The notes: a model not told the origin generated them from the letters alone. Counted from the stretch's first letter, positions 26,938 to 36,299 are shown. The stretch: DNA of 64,000 bases from Streptomyces dysideae (GCF_001514305.1 NZ_KQ949075.1:528857-592856), one strand, 5' to 3'. A program made the numbers and translations.

Positions 26938-27954
26938 GTGTCCCTTTCCTCGTACGAGCGTTACCCCCTGCTCTTCGGCCCCTCGCCGGTCCACCCCCTG
27001 GAGCGCCTGACCGCCCACCTCGGCGGCGCCGCCCTCTGGGCCAAGCGCGAGGACTGCAACTCCGGGATCGCGTACGGCGGCAACAAGACCCGCAAGCTGG
27101 AGTACCTGGTCGCCGACGCCCTCGCCAAGGGCTGCGACACACTCGTCTCGATCGGCGGCGTGCAGTCCAACCACACCCGCCAGGTCGCCGCCGTCGCCGC
27201 CCGGGCCGGGCTCAAGTGCGTACTGGTGCAGGAGAGTTGGGTGGAGTGGCCCGACTCCGTCTACGACAAGGTCGGCAACATCCTCGTCAGCCGGCTCGCC
27301 GGAGCCGACGTACGGCTGGTGCGGGCCGGGTTCGGGATCGGCTTCAAGGAGAGCTGGGAGCAGGCGCTCAGGGAGGTCGAGGAGGGAGGTGGGAAGCCGT
27401 ACGCCATTCCCGCCGGAGCCTCCGACCATCCGCTCGGCGGACTCGGCTTCGCCGGGTGGGCGTACGAAGTCGCCGAGCAGGAACGGGAGTCGGGGGTCTT
27501 CTTCGACACCGTCGTGGTGTGCTCGGTGACCGGGTCCACCCAGGCGGGCATGGTCGCCGGGTTCCGGGCGCTGGAGGAGGCGGGCGGGCGGCCGCGCCGG
27601 GTGCTCGGCATCGACGCGTCGGCGAACCCGGGCCGCACCCGCGAGCAGATCGCGCGGATCGCCCACAACACCGGTCAACTCATCGGCGTCAAGGCGGAGT
27701 TGACCGAGTCGGATGTCGAGCTGGACGAGCGGTACCACGCGGGCACGTACGGCATCCCGGACGAGACGACCCTGGAGGCGATGCGGCTCGCGGCCCGCAC
27801 CGAGGGCATGGTCACGGACCCTGTCTACGAGGGGAAGTCGATGGCCGGGATGATCGACCTGGTCTCGCGCGGCGAGATCGGGCGGGAGTCCACCGTGCTG
27901 TACGCCCACCTCGGCGGGCAGCCGGCGCTGAACGCGTACAGCGCGCTGTTCTGA
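26938..27954 (+). CDS. acdS: 1-Aminocyclopropane-1-carboxylate deaminase
   Basis: This PLP enzyme opens ACC to 2-oxobutyrate and ammonia, lowering ethylene in plant hosts. The 338-aa product matches AcdS over its whole length, with KREDCNSG, the PLP lysine in [24 protein letters not shown], and the two residues separating AcdS from D-cysteine desulfhydrase: Glu in [10 protein letters not shown] and Leu in [16 protein letters not shown] 26938 follows CTGGAGG. The trait fits a plant-associated soil organism, in line with the pectin locus. Confidence 0.93.
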   Translation: MSLSSYERYPLLFGPSPVHPLERLTAHLGGAALWAKREDCNSGIAYGGNKTRKLEYLVADALAKGCDTLVSIGGVQSNHTRQVAAVAARAGLKCVLVQESWVEWPDSVYDKVGNILVSRLAGADVRLVRAGFGIGFKESWEQALREVEEGGGKPYAIPAGASDHPLGGLGFAGWAYEVAEQERESGVFFDTVVVCSVTGSTQAGMVAGFRALEEAGGRPRRVLGIDASANPGRTREQIARIAHNTGQLIGVKAELTESDVELDERYHAGTYGIPDETTLEAMRLAARTEGMVTDPVYEGKSMAGMIDLVSRGEIGRESTVLYAHLGGQPALNAYSALF

Positions 27955-28039
27955 CTTCACAGGATGAACCGGAGGACGCGCCGGCTTTCGGGCCGGGGAG
28001 GAATCCGGCTTCCCGTGTAGCGGGGCAGGGGGAGCCGGA

Positions 28040-28135
28040 TCACCACCGGGCGATCCGGCGTCCGCCACCTGTGGTGGCGAGGGCGTCCTCCAGTAGGTGC
28101 AGGATCTCGGAGTTGATGGACCGCCGGTCGGTAGC
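28040..28135 (-). pseudogene. C-terminal relic of an RHH (Arc/FitA-like) protein
   Basis: About 31 codons ending at 28040 read TDRRSINSEILHLLEDALA and a short tail, the ribbon-helix-helix helix pair of Arc/FitA-type DNA-binding proteins. No start or N-terminal strand is present in frame, so it is a fragment, perhaps of an antitoxin. Confidence 0.55.
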
Positions 28136-28140
28136 GGCCT

Positions 28141-28245
28141 GTGATGGCCGGGGCGCTGATGAGCGTCGTGCCGCTGATCGTCGTGTTCCTGCTGGGGGCG
28201 CGGCACTTCCTGCGGGACCTGGCGGCGGGGGCGACGAAGATGTCA
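28141..28245 (+). pseudogene. C-terminal relic of a sugar ABC permease
   Basis: Codons from 28144 encode MAGALMSVVPLIVVFLLGAR followed by HFLRDLAAGATK, the last transmembrane helix and tail of MalG-type permeases. Nothing upstream belongs to such a gene, so only the 3' end survives, next to the RHH relic. After about codon 35 the frame runs into unrelated sequence. Confidence 0.6.
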
Positions 28246-28335
28246 CGGGGCCGGCGCCGCGGCTGGGGTCGTACGCGCCGGGCGCCCCTGTGGGTGGGGG
28301 CGCCCTGGACGTCGGACGGGGGTGCGGCGGGGCGA

Positions 28336-29553
28336 CTACAGCGCTTGTGCCGCCGGCTTCACCATGCCCCGTACCGTACGGGACTTCACGAAGTCGCCCA
28401 TGGCCGTCATGTCCCACTCGCCGGAGAACTGGCGGACCAGCTTCGCCATCATCACGCCGGTCTGTGCCTCGGCGTTGGTGAGGTCGAAGCGGACGAGTTC
28501 CTCGCCGGTTCCGGCGTCGATGAGGCGGCAGTAGGCCTTGGCGACCTCGGTGAACTTCTGGCCGGAGAAGGAGTTGACCGTGAAGACCAGGCCGGTGACC
28601 TCCTGCGGGAGGCGGCCGAGGTCGACGGTGATCACCTCGTCGTCGCCGCCGCCCTCGCCGGTGAGGTTGTCGCCGGAGTGGCGGATGGCGCCGTTGACGA
28701 TCTGCAGCTTGCCGAAGTAGCAGCTGTCGATGTGGTTGCGCTGCGGGCCGTACGCGATCACCGAGGCGTCCAGGTCGATGTCCTTGCCGCGGAACGCCGG
28801 CTCCCAGCCGAGGCCCATCTTGACCTGGGAGAGCAGGGGGTGGCCGCCCTTGACGAGGGAGACCGTCTGGTTCTTCTGGAGGCTGACCCGGCCCTTGTCG
28901 AGGTTGATCTTCCCGGCGCCGGGGGCGGGGGCGGCCGGGGGAGCGGGCGGTGCCGGGGGAGCGGCGGGTGTGGGCGTGGAGAGGGGCGGGGCCGGCGGGG
29001 TGACCGGGGGCTGCATCGTGGGCTGGGGCGGGGCGACCGGGGCCGGGGCCGGTTCCTCCACGGTGACGCCGAAGTCAGTGGCGATGCCGGCCAGGCCGTT
29101 GGCGTACCCCTGGCCCACCGCGCGGGCCTTCCACGCGCCGTTGCGGAGATAGATCTCGACGATCACCAGGGCCGTCTCGGAGCCGAGCTGCGGGGGTGTG
29201 AACGTGGCCAGGACGCTGTTGTCGTCCGCGTTCCTGATCGTCGCCGTCGGTTCGATGCCCTGGAAGGTCTGGCCGGGGGCGTCGGGGCTGGCGGTGACGA
29301 CGATCTTCTCGATGCCCGGGGGGAGAGTGGCGGTGTCGACCGTGATCGCGTCGGGGGCGGTGCCGCCGCCCGAGCGGTAGGTCACGCCGGGGCCGGCGGG
29401 CTGGTTGTAGAAGATGAAGTCGTCGTCCGAGCGCACCTTGCCATCGGCGGTGAGCAGCAGGCCCGATACGTCTAGCCGCACCGGGGCGGCGACGTCCACC
29501 GTCACGCGCGCGGTGGGGAGGGGGATGTTCGAGCCGGGGGTCATAGCTGTCAT
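28336..29553 (-). CDS. Double TerD-domain tellurium-resistance-type protein
   Basis: The 405-aa protein has two TerD-like calcium-binding domains, at about residues 10-165 (SDDDFIFYNQP, EKIVVTASPDA) and 220-400 (NHIDSCYFGKL, GGDDEVITVDL). They are joined by a Pro/Ala-rich linker of about 50 residues. TerD proteins act in stress, tellurite and phage-related phenotypes, often in ter gene clusters; this one is alone. ATG 29553 was used; ATG 29544 is equally possible. Confidence 0.88.
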   Translation of the reverse strand: MTAMTPGSNIPLPTARVTVDVAAPVRLDVSGLLLTADGKVRSDDDFIFYNQPAGPGVTYRSGGGTAPDAITVDTATLPPGIEKIVVTASPDAPGQTFQGIEPTATIRNADDNSVLATFTPPQLGSETALVIVEIYLRNGAWKARAVGQGYANGLAGIATDFGVTVEEPAPAPVAPPQPTMQPPVTPPAPPLSTPTPAAPPAPPAPPAAPAPGAGKINLDKGRVSLQKNQTVSLVKGGHPLLSQVKMGLGWEPAFRGKDIDLDASVIAYGPQRNHIDSCYFGKLQIVNGAIRHSGDNLTGEGGGDDEVITVDLGRLPQEVTGLVFTVNSFSGQKFTEVAKAYCRLIDAGTGEELVRFDLTNAEAQTGVMMAKLVRQFSGEWDMTAMGDFVKSRTVRGMVKPAAQAL

Positions 29554-29608
29554 GCCCCGTGAACGAGCGAACCCGTTTTACCGTTCCCTTACCTGGCCGC
29601 CAATTGGG

Positions 29609-29830
29609 TCAGCGGGCGTTGCGGGGGTGGTTGCGGGCGGTGCGTTCGTTGCCGCGTTTGTAGTTTCCCGTCCAGCGGGCCATGACCAGTTGGGGGTCGC
29701 CGGATTCCACCTCTGTGAGGAAGCGGGTGGCTCGGGGGCCGCGGAGGGTGGTGGCGGGGTGGGTGTGGTGGGTGATCGTGACGGTGCCGTCGGAGTGGTG
29801 GGCGTAGGTGAAGCCGTGGGGGCGGGGCAT
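29609..29830 (-). CDS. Small conserved hypothetical protein
   Basis: The 73-aa basic protein begins MPRPHGFTYAHHSDGTVTIT and ends with ARWTGNYKRGNERTARNHP. The second half resembles small Streptomyces proteins of unknown function that I recall. It could be transcribed ahead of the TerD gene, 55 bp away. No domain was identified. Confidence 0.65.
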   Translation of the reverse strand: MPRPHGFTYAHHSDGTVTITHHTHPATTLRGPRATRFLTEVESGDPQLVMARWTGNYKRGNERTARNHPRNAR

Positions 29831-29870
29831 GGGGGGGATGGTAGGGGGTGGGTGTGTGGCGGGCGGAGGG

Positions 29871-30010
29871 ATTTTTCGCCCCCGCCGCCCCTACCCGTCC
29901 CATCCCCAGGGGCTCCGCCCCTTCGACCCCGCTGGGGCTGCCGCCCCAGACCGCGCTCCGGCCCTTAAGGGGTCTTGTCCTCAATCGCCGGATGGGCTGG
30001 ATGATCCCGA
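29871..30010. repeat. Streptomyces-type G/C-rich intergenic repeat
   Basis: The stretch contains successive short palindromes (GGGGCTCCGCCCC, GGGGCTGCCGCCCC, CCCTTAAGGGG) and ends in CCTCAATCGCCGGATGGGCTG, shortened here to CTCAATCGCCGGATGGGCTG. This layout recurs widely in Streptomyces intergenic DNA. It lies downstream of the dehydrogenase gene and may also terminate that operon. Confidence 0.65.
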
Positions 30011-30086
30011 CCGTAAACGGGTGGTGGGTGGGCATAGGCCGGGGGTCCAGGGGGTGGTGGAGCCCCCTGGAAGACGGTCACCGTGC

Positions 30087-31076
30087 CTACGGCACCACCA
30101 CGATCTTGCGGCCCACCCCCGCCGCGAACTGCTCCAGCGCCTGGGGGTACTGGTCCAGGGGAATGCGATCGCTGATGAAGATCTCCGGATCCAGGACTCC
30201 GTTCGCGAACAGTTCCGCCGCTCGCTCGAAGCTGTGCAGGACAGCCATGGAGCCGGTGATGGTGATCTCCTGGTTGTAGATGCGGTACGGGTCTATCGTC
30301 ACGCGCGTCGCGTAGTCCGCCACCCCGAACTGGAGGAAGGTGCCGGCCTTTGCGACCCGGTCCAGGCCGTCCTGGATCGCCGCCGCGTTGCCCGTCGCGT
30401 CGACCACCAGGTCCCAGCCCTGCGGCCGGTCCAGCTCGTCGGCGTGGGCCGCGGACGCCGACACGCCCAGGCGGCGCGCTGTTTCGAGGCGGGTCGGGTT
30501 CACGTCCACGATGTCCACGCTCGCCGCACCCGTCCGCTTGGCCAGCTCCAGCATCATCAGGCCCATCGTTCCCGAGCCGTAGATCAGGACATGGGCGCCC
30601 AGGCGTGACTTGAGGACGTCGTAGCCGCGGACCGCGCAGGACAACGGCTCCACCAGCGCCGCGTCCTGCGTGCGGACGTGCTCCGGCAGCTTCGCGCAGT
30701 TCGCGACCGGGGCCACGGCGTACTGCGCGGCACCGCCCGCCGTCGTCACGCCGATCGCCGCCCAGCGTTCGCAGAGGTTGTTGTGGCCGGTACGGCAGTT
30801 CCGGCACTCGTAGCAGTACAGGGACGGGTCCACCGCCACCCGGTCGCCCACCGTCAGCTCGGTGACCTGGGTGCCGACGCCGACCACCGCGCCCGCGAAC
30901 TCGTGCCCGGGCACGATCGGCAGCTTCGGCGCGAACTCGCCCTGCAGGATGTGCAGATCCGTACCGCAGATGCCGCATGCCGCGACCTCGACGACGACCT
31001 CGCGGGGGCCCGGCGTCGGGTCCGGGACCTCGCTGACGACGGCACGGCCCACGGACTCGATGACGGCGGCCTTCAT
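30087..31076 (-). CDS. Zinc-dependent polyol/sugar dehydrogenase
   Basis: The 329-aa medium-chain dehydrogenase has the catalytic zinc ligands in CGICGTD and GHEFAG, a structural zinc loop C-x2-C-x2-C-x7-C (CYECRNCRTGHNNLC) and the nucleotide fold IYGSGTMGLM. It resembles sorbitol, xylitol or galactitol dehydrogenases. Its start overlaps the stop of the upstream permease by four bases, so it would oxidise the polyol that the importer brings in. Confidence 0.88.
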   Translation of the reverse strand: MKAAVIESVGRAVVSEVPDPTPGPREVVVEVAACGICGTDLHILQGEFAPKLPIVPGHEFAGAVVGVGTQVTELTVGDRVAVDPSLYCYECRNCRTGHNNLCERWAAIGVTTAGGAAQYAVAPVANCAKLPEHVRTQDAALVEPLSCAVRGYDVLKSRLGAHVLIYGSGTMGLMMLELAKRTGAASVDIVDVNPTRLETARRLGVSASAAHADELDRPQGWDLVVDATGNAAAIQDGLDRVAKAGTFLQFGVADYATRVTIDPYRIYNQEITITGSMAVLHSFERAAELFANGVLDPEIFISDRIPLDQYPQALEQFAAGVGRKIVVVP

Positions 31077-31939
31077 TTCACGGCTCCCAACGACAGGCCC
31101 TGGACGAGTTTGTCCTGGGCGGCGAACCCCGCGGCGAGCACCGGCAGGGAGATGACGAGCGACGCGGCGCACACCTTGGCCAGGAACAGGCCCTGGCTGG
31201 TGATGAAGCTCGTCAGGAAGACGGGGGCTGTCTCGGCCACCACGCCGGTCAGCACCCTCGCGAACAGCAGCTCGTTCCAGCTGAAGATGAAGCAGATCAG
31301 GGCCGTCGCCGCGATGCCGGGCAGGGCGATGGGGGCCACCACGCGCCACAGGATCGTCGGCAGTTTCGCGCCGTCGATCTGCGCGGCCTCGATGATCGCG
31401 GCCGGTACCTCGGAGAGGAAGGACTGCATCATCCACACCGCGATCGGCAGGTTCATGGCCGTGTAGAGGATGACCAGCGCCCAGACGTTGTCGAGCAGGC
31501 CGGTGTTCTTCGCGAAGAGGTAGATCGGCAGCAGGCCCGCCACCAGCGGCAGCATCTTGGTGGACAGGAAGAAGAACATGACGTCGGTCCACTTCTTCAC
31601 CGGCCGGATGGACAGCGCGTACGCGGCCGGCAGCGCGAGGACCAGGGTCAGGAGCGTCGAGGCCACCGAGGCGGTCATCGAGTTGATCAGCGCGGGCCAG
31701 GGGCTGGCGCCGCCGTCCACGCCGAAGAACCCGCGGTAGCTGTCCAGGGTGAGCGAGGCGGCGATTGAGGGTGGGTTGGTCGCCGCGTCCGACTCGGAGT
31801 GGAAGGACGTCAGGACCATCCAGAGGAGGGGCAGCACGAACAGGAGGCCGGCCAGCCAGGCGGTCATGCCCAGGGCGGCACCTTGGAAGCGGCCGCGGAG
31901 CATGGGGCGCCGGGGGGCGGTGGTGGTGACGGCGGTCAT
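31073..31939 (-). CDS. Carbohydrate ABC permease, MalG type
   Basis: This 288-aa inner-membrane permease has six predicted helices and the EAA loop EAAQIDGAKLPTILWRVVAPI, partly quoted as EAAQIDGAKL, which contacts the ATPase. It is coupled by overlaps to the MalF-type permease before it and to the dehydrogenase after it. The operon has no ATPase gene, so it probably uses the shared MsiK ATPase of Streptomyces. Confidence 0.92.
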   Translation of the reverse strand: MTAVTTTAPRRPMLRGRFQGAALGMTAWLAGLLFVLPLLWMVLTSFHSESDAATNPPSIAASLTLDSYRGFFGVDGGASPWPALINSMTASVASTLLTLVLALPAAYALSIRPVKKWTDVMFFFLSTKMLPLVAGLLPIYLFAKNTGLLDNVWALVILYTAMNLPIAVWMMQSFLSEVPAAIIEAAQIDGAKLPTILWRVVAPIALPGIAATALICFIFSWNELLFARVLTGVVAETAPVFLTSFITSQGLFLAKVCAASLVISLPVLAAGFAAQDKLVQGLSLGAVK

Positions 31940-32886
31940 CAGCGGGACACCTCCGCGCGGAACAGGGACGACACGACGCGCAGGGCGAAGGTCGCGAGGA
32001 TGAGCGAGCCGATGACGACGATCACGCCGGCCGCCGAGGCCAGGCCGTTCTCGTGCGCCTGGTAGAAGGTCTGGTAGATGGTGTACGGCAGGTTCGCGGT
32101 GCCGAGGCCGCCGGAGGTGATGGTGTACACCGCGTCGAAGTTCTGCACGATGTAGATCGAGCCGAGCAGCACGCTCAGTTCGATGTAGCGGCGCATGTGC
32201 GGCAGCGTGATGTGGACGAACATCTGCCAGTCGTTCGCGCCGTCCATGCGGGCCGCCTCGATCAGCTGCGAGTCACGGCTCTGCAGTCCGGCGAGCAGGA
32301 TCAGCGTCATGAACGGCGTCCACTGCCAGATCAGCGAGGCCTCGACCGCCATCAGCGGCATCTCGGAGATCCAGTCCGGCTGGACCGCCCCGTCTCCTCC
32401 GATCCAGCGCAGGACGCCGTTGAAGAGGCCGTACTCGGGGTTGAACAGCACGTGCTTCCACAGCAGCGCGGCCGCGACCGGCACCAGCAGGAAGGGGGCG
32501 ATGAGCATCGTGCGCACGGCGGCCCGGCCCCGGAACTTCCGGTCGAGCAGCAGCGCCAGTGCCATGCCCAGCACCAGGCTGACGAGGACGACCGTGACGG
32601 TCAGCAGGACGGTCGTGCCCACCGACTTGCGCAGTTCGGGGGTGCTCAGCACCTCCGAGTAGTTCGCGAAGCCGGCGAAGTGGCGGTCGTCCGGGTAGAG
32701 CGCGTTCCAGTCGAAGAACGAGATCACCAGGGTGGCCACGAAGGGCAGCTGCGTCACGAGGATCATGAAGATCAGCGCGGGCAGCAGGGGGGCCCGGGTG
32801 GCCCAGGCGCGCATACGGTTCGGCCGCCGGGCCGCCGGCCGCTTGGCGGCGGCGGCGACCCGGGTGGGGGGAGTGGCGACGGTCAT
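31939..32886 (-). CDS. Carbohydrate ABC permease, MalF type
   Basis: The 315-aa partner permease has a basic N-terminus, six helices and an EAA loop (EAARMDGANDWQMFVHITLP). ATG 32886 overlaps the stop of the binding-protein gene. With its neighbours it forms a polyol-type importer resembling SmoFG-like systems. Confidence 0.92.
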   Translation of the reverse strand: MTVATPPTRVAAAAKRPAARRPNRMRAWATRAPLLPALIFMILVTQLPFVATLVISFFDWNALYPDDRHFAGFANYSEVLSTPELRKSVGTTVLLTVTVVLVSLVLGMALALLLDRKFRGRAAVRTMLIAPFLLVPVAAALLWKHVLFNPEYGLFNGVLRWIGGDGAVQPDWISEMPLMAVEASLIWQWTPFMTLILLAGLQSRDSQLIEAARMDGANDWQMFVHITLPHMRRYIELSVLLGSIYIVQNFDAVYTITSGGLGTANLPYTIYQTFYQAHENGLASAAGVIVVIGSLILATFALRVVSSLFRAEVSR

Positions 32887-34250
32887 GATCCCTCGTACTT
32901 CTTTCCTACGGTCTCGGCGAACTCCTGTGCCTTCTTCAGCGCGCTGTCCACGGACTGCCGTCCGGCGATGGCGGAGCTGATCTCCTGGGAGACCTTGGTG
33001 CCCAGGTCGGTGAACTCGGGGATGCCGACGAACTGGATGCCGGGCGCGGGCCGGGGCTGCACGCCCGGGTCCTCGGGCTTGGCGCCCGCGATGGCGTCCC
33101 GGGTGACGTCGGCGAAGGCGCCGGCCTCCTTGCGGTACTCCGGGATGTCGTAGGTCGAGGCCCGCTTGCCGGCGGGCACGTTGGCCCAGCCGATGGTCTC
33201 GCCGACGAGCTTCTCGTAGTCCTTGCCGGAGGCCCAGGAGATGAACTTCCAGGCGTTCTCGGCGTTCTTGGACGCCTTCTGGACGCCCCAGGCCCAGGTG
33301 TAGAGCCAGCCCGAGCTGTCGGTCTTCTCGACCGGTGCCGGGACGTAGCCGATCTTGCCCTTGACCGGGGAGCCGCTCGCCTCCAGGGAGCCGGCGCCGG
33401 CTGTGGCGTCGTACCACATGGCCGTCTTGCCCTGGGTCATGTTGTTCAGGCACTCGGCGTAGCCGGACTGGGCGGCGCCCGCCTCGCCGTGCTTGCGGAC
33501 CAGGTCGACGTAGAACCGGGTGGCCGCCTTGAACTCCTTGGAGTCCACCTGTGCCTTCCAGTCCTTGTCGAACCAGGTGCCGCCGTAGGTGTTGACGACC
33601 GTGGTCAGCGGGGCCATGACCTCGCCCCAGCCGGGCAGGCCGCGCAGGCAGATGCCCTTCATGTCGGCCTCGGCCTCGTCCACCTTGGCGGCGATGTCGG
33701 CGACCTGCTGCCAGGTGGGCTTGCCGGGCATGGTCAGGCCCGCCTTCTCCAGGACGTCCTTGCGGTACATCAGGAAGGAGGACTCGCCGTAGAAGGGCTC
33801 ACCGTAGAGCTTGCCGTCCTCCGCGGTGAGGGCCTGCGTCATCGGGGTGAGGATGTCGTCCTGGTCGAAGGCGGTGTCGCTCTTGACGTAGGAGTCCAGG
33901 GAGTGGAGCCAGCCGTTCTTGGCGTAGATCGGGATCTCGTAGTTGCTGAGGGTGGCGACGTCGTACTGGCCGGCCTGGTTGGCGAAGTCCTGGCTGATCT
34001 TGTCGCGGACGTCGTTCTCGGGCAGCACGGTGAAGCTGACCTTGATGCCGGTTTCCTTGGTGAAGTTGTCGGCGGTGAGCTTCTGCAGCTCGACCATCTG
34101 CGGGTTGTTCACCATCAGGACGTTGATGGAGTCGCCGCCGCCGGCTCCGGACCCGCCGGCGCCCGAGCAGGCGGCGAGTGAGGTGATCAGCGTCCCTACG
34201 GCTGCCACGGCGAGGGAGGCGCGTGGCGCGCGTCGGCTCTGGGTTCGCAT
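32883..34250 (-). CDS. Lipoprotein sugar/polyol-binding protein
   Basis: The 455-aa protein has a lipoprotein signal peptide (VGTLITSLAACSG, lipidated Cys about residue 28) followed by a Gly/Ser linker and a family 1 solute-binding fold. It would capture the substrate outside the membrane and deliver it to the two permeases. ATG 34250 has AGGAG upstream. The sequence resembles polyol-binding proteins more than oligosaccharide ones, but the ligand is not certain. Confidence 0.9.
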   Translation of the reverse strand: MRTQSRRAPRASLAVAAVGTLITSLAACSGAGGSGAGGGDSINVLMVNNPQMVELQKLTADNFTKETGIKVSFTVLPENDVRDKISQDFANQAGQYDVATLSNYEIPIYAKNGWLHSLDSYVKSDTAFDQDDILTPMTQALTAEDGKLYGEPFYGESSFLMYRKDVLEKAGLTMPGKPTWQQVADIAAKVDEAEADMKGICLRGLPGWGEVMAPLTTVVNTYGGTWFDKDWKAQVDSKEFKAATRFYVDLVRKHGEAGAAQSGYAECLNNMTQGKTAMWYDATAGAGSLEASGSPVKGKIGYVPAPVEKTDSSGWLYTWAWGVQKASKNAENAWKFISWASGKDYEKLVGETIGWANVPAGKRASTYDIPEYRKEAGAFADVTRDAIAGAKPEDPGVQPRPAPGIQFVGIPEFTDLGTKVSQEISSAIAGRQSVDSALKKAQEFAETVGKKYEGS

Positions 34251-34371
34251 GAGGTACTCCTGGACAATTAGGCGTAAAGGGGACGGGAGTTGGGGTGGGG
34301 GTGCCGTACGGGGTGGTTCAGTTGGTTTTGCCGGCCCTTCGGGTGTGGGGGTGTCGGGTGCGGCTCGTACG

Positions 34372-35163
34372 TCAGACGCGGATGACCTGGGGCCCGAGCA
34401 GGGAGTAGCGGTGGGCCTCCGCCGCGGGGAGCAGGGTGCTCGTCACGATCGCCTCCAGTGCGCCGATCTCCGCGAACCGGCAGAAACTGACCGCTCCGAA
34501 CTTGGTGTGCACGCCCGCGAACACCGTGCGGCGCGCGGCCCGGATGGCCTGCGCCTTGACCTCGCTGACGGCCGGGTCGGGGGTGGTGAGGCCGTGTTCG
34601 CGGGAGATGCCGTTGGCGCCGATGAAGGCGAGGTCGATGACGAAGCCGGCGAGCATCTTCGTCGTCCAGTGGTCGACGGTCGCCAGGGTGCCGGTGCGGA
34701 CCCGGCCGCCGAGCAGCAGTACCGAGATGCCCTCGGCCTCGGCGAGCGCGCCCGCGACCGGCAGGGACGCGGTGACCACGGTCAGCGGCCGGTCCCTGGG
34801 GAGTGCCTCGGCGATGAGCTGCGGGGTGAAGCCCTCGTCGACGAAGACCGTCTCGGCGTCTCCGAGCAGCTCGGCCGCTGCGGTCGCGATCCTGCGCTTC
34901 TCGGGGACGTGGCTGGTGGCACGGAAGGCGAGCGTCGTCTCGAAGCCGGCGCTCTCCACGGGGTAGGCGCCGCCGTGCGTACGGCGGAGCAGCCCGTGCT
35001 CCTCGAGGACGCGCAGATCCCGTCGTACGGTCTCCTTGGCCACGCCCAGTTCGGTGGCGAGCGCGGTGACGTCGACCGAGCCGGTGGCGCGGGCGACCCG
35101 CACGATCTCCCGCTGGCGGTCCTCAGCGGTCTTGGCCGAATTCGCCGTCGTCATCGTCGACAC
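34372..35163 (-). CDS. DeoR-family regulator of the polyol operon
   Basis: The 263-aa protein has the DeoR helix-turn-helix at about residues 15-70 (DVTALATELGVAKETVRRDL) and the sugar-phosphate-sensing domain with VFVDEGFTP and the terminal cysteine-containing VSFCRFAEIG segment. It is co-directional with the importer operon, 121 bp upstream, and probably represses it until a phosphorylated sugar binds. Confidence 0.9.
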   Translation of the reverse strand: MSTMTTANSAKTAEDRQREIVRVARATGSVDVTALATELGVAKETVRRDLRVLEEHGLLRRTHGGAYPVESAGFETTLAFRATSHVPEKRRIATAAAELLGDAETVFVDEGFTPQLIAEALPRDRPLTVVTASLPVAGALAEAEGISVLLLGGRVRTGTLATVDHWTTKMLAGFVIDLAFIGANGISREHGLTTPDPAVSEVKAQAIRAARRTVFAGVHTKFGAVSFCRFAEIGALEAIVTSTLLPAAEAHRYSLLGPQVIRV

Positions 35164-35400
35164 CTGCTTCCGTGCTGTGGTGCTGGGCTCGATCGTCTTC
35201 GCCGTGTTCGAGCCGGTGCTGCCCGTTCGGGCCCTGTGGAGCCCATGGGGGAAGTTCTACAGCGGCGATGAGGTGCTGAACAGGCCTGTTGTCGATCCGA
35301 TACTGCCCGTTTGCGCCCGTTTGGCGCGGGGCGTGCCCGCCTCGGACCTGCGCGGCCGCACGTCCGGGCGTGAGATCGGGCAGCACGGATGCCCGAATGG
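35164..35400. other. Intergenic region upstream of the DeoR gene
   Basis: No gene is supported here. The region contains repeated GCCCGTT(C/T)G words (about 35223, 35307 and 35317), which could be operator repeats for the DeoR protein, and A/T-richer stretches suited to its promoter. The evidence is weak. Confidence 0.35.
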
Positions 35401-35437
35401 GGGAGCGGGCGGGCCCGTTCGGTGCCCGCCCGCTCCC
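35401..35437. terminator. 14-bp perfect-stem terminator after udh
   Basis: GGGAGCGGGCGGGC (35401-35414) pairs perfectly with 35424-35437 around a 9-nt loop, 50 bp past the udh stop in its direction of transcription. No clear T-run follows, as is usual in Streptomyces. Confidence 0.75.
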
Positions 35438-35489
35438 GCGAACGCCTGTTTTCCGTCGTGTAACGGCTGGTTTCCGCCGGTCGGCCGGA

Positions 35490-36299
35490 TCAGTAGGGCC
35501 AGATCGGCGGGTCGCTCACGAAGTGGCCGCCCAGACAGGCGTGCGCGATGTTCTCCGGGTCGAGCTCGCCCTGCTCGGCGATCAGCTTCTCGGCGTACGG
35601 CTCGGAGTCGTCCTGGGGGTCGTAGCCGAGGGTGCGGGCGGTGGTCAGGTCCCACCACAGGCGGGTGTTCGCGGAGGAGCCGTAGACGACCGTGTGCTCG
35701 ACGTTCTCGGCGGTCAGGGCCGCGTGGAAGAGGCGGGCGCCGTCGGCCGGGCTCATCCACAGCGAGAGCATGCGCACGCTGGTCGGCTCCGGGAAGCAGG
35801 AGCCGATGCGCACCGACACCGTCTCCAGGCCGTGCTTGTCCCAGTAGAACTGCGCGAGGTCCTCGCCGAAGGACTTGGACAGGCCGTAGAAGGTGTCCGG
35901 GCGGCGCGGGGTGTCGACGGGGATCAGGGGGGCGTCGCCCCGGGGGCGGGGGGTGAAGCCGACTGCGTGGTTGGAGGAGGCGAAGACGACGCGTCCGACG
36001 CCCTCCTCGTGGGCGGCCTCGTACAGGTTGTACGTGCCCTCGATGTTGGCCCTGAGGATCTTCTCGAAGGAGGCTTCCAGGGAGATGCCCGCCAGGTGGA
36101 TGATCGCGTCGACACCCCGCACGGCCTCACGCACGGCCGTCTTGTCGGCGAGGTCCGCGACGATCGCGTCCGGCTCGTCCTCCACCGGGTGCAGGTCGAG
36201 CAGGCGCAGCTCGTAGCCGTAGGCCGGGAGAAGGTCCCGCATCAGGGTGCCGAGGCCGCCGGCGGCGCCGGTGAGCAGAACGGTGCGGGGTGCGGGCAT
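35490..36299 (-). CDS. udh: Uronate dehydrogenase
   Basis: This NAD-dependent short-chain enzyme oxidises galacturonate or glucuronate to the aldarolactone, the first step of the oxidative uronate route. The 269-aa product has TGAAGGLGTLM at the N-terminus, SSNHAVGF, the catalytic YGLSK and RIGSCFPEP with RMLSLWMS, a combination typical of Udh. It is divergent from kdgD, which acts later in the same route, across a 229-bp region with paired promoters. Confidence 0.9.
   Translation of the reverse strand: MPAPRTVLLTGAAGGLGTLMRDLLPAYGYELRLLDLHPVEDEPDAIVADLADKTAVREAVRGVDAIIHLAGISLEASFEKILRANIEGTYNLYEAAHEEGVGRVVFASSNHAVGFTPRPRGDAPLIPVDTPRRPDTFYGLSKSFGEDLAQFYWDKHGLETVSVRIGSCFPEPTSVRMLSLWMSPADGARLFHAALTAENVEHTVVYGSSANTRLWWDLTTARTLGYDPQDDSEPYAEKLIAEQGELDPENIAHACLGGHFVSDPPIWPY

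Noticed and set aside
28246..28335. Continuation of the permease relic as a gene
   Set aside because: The frame beyond codon 35 has no family resemblance and is only the antisense of the TerD gene end.
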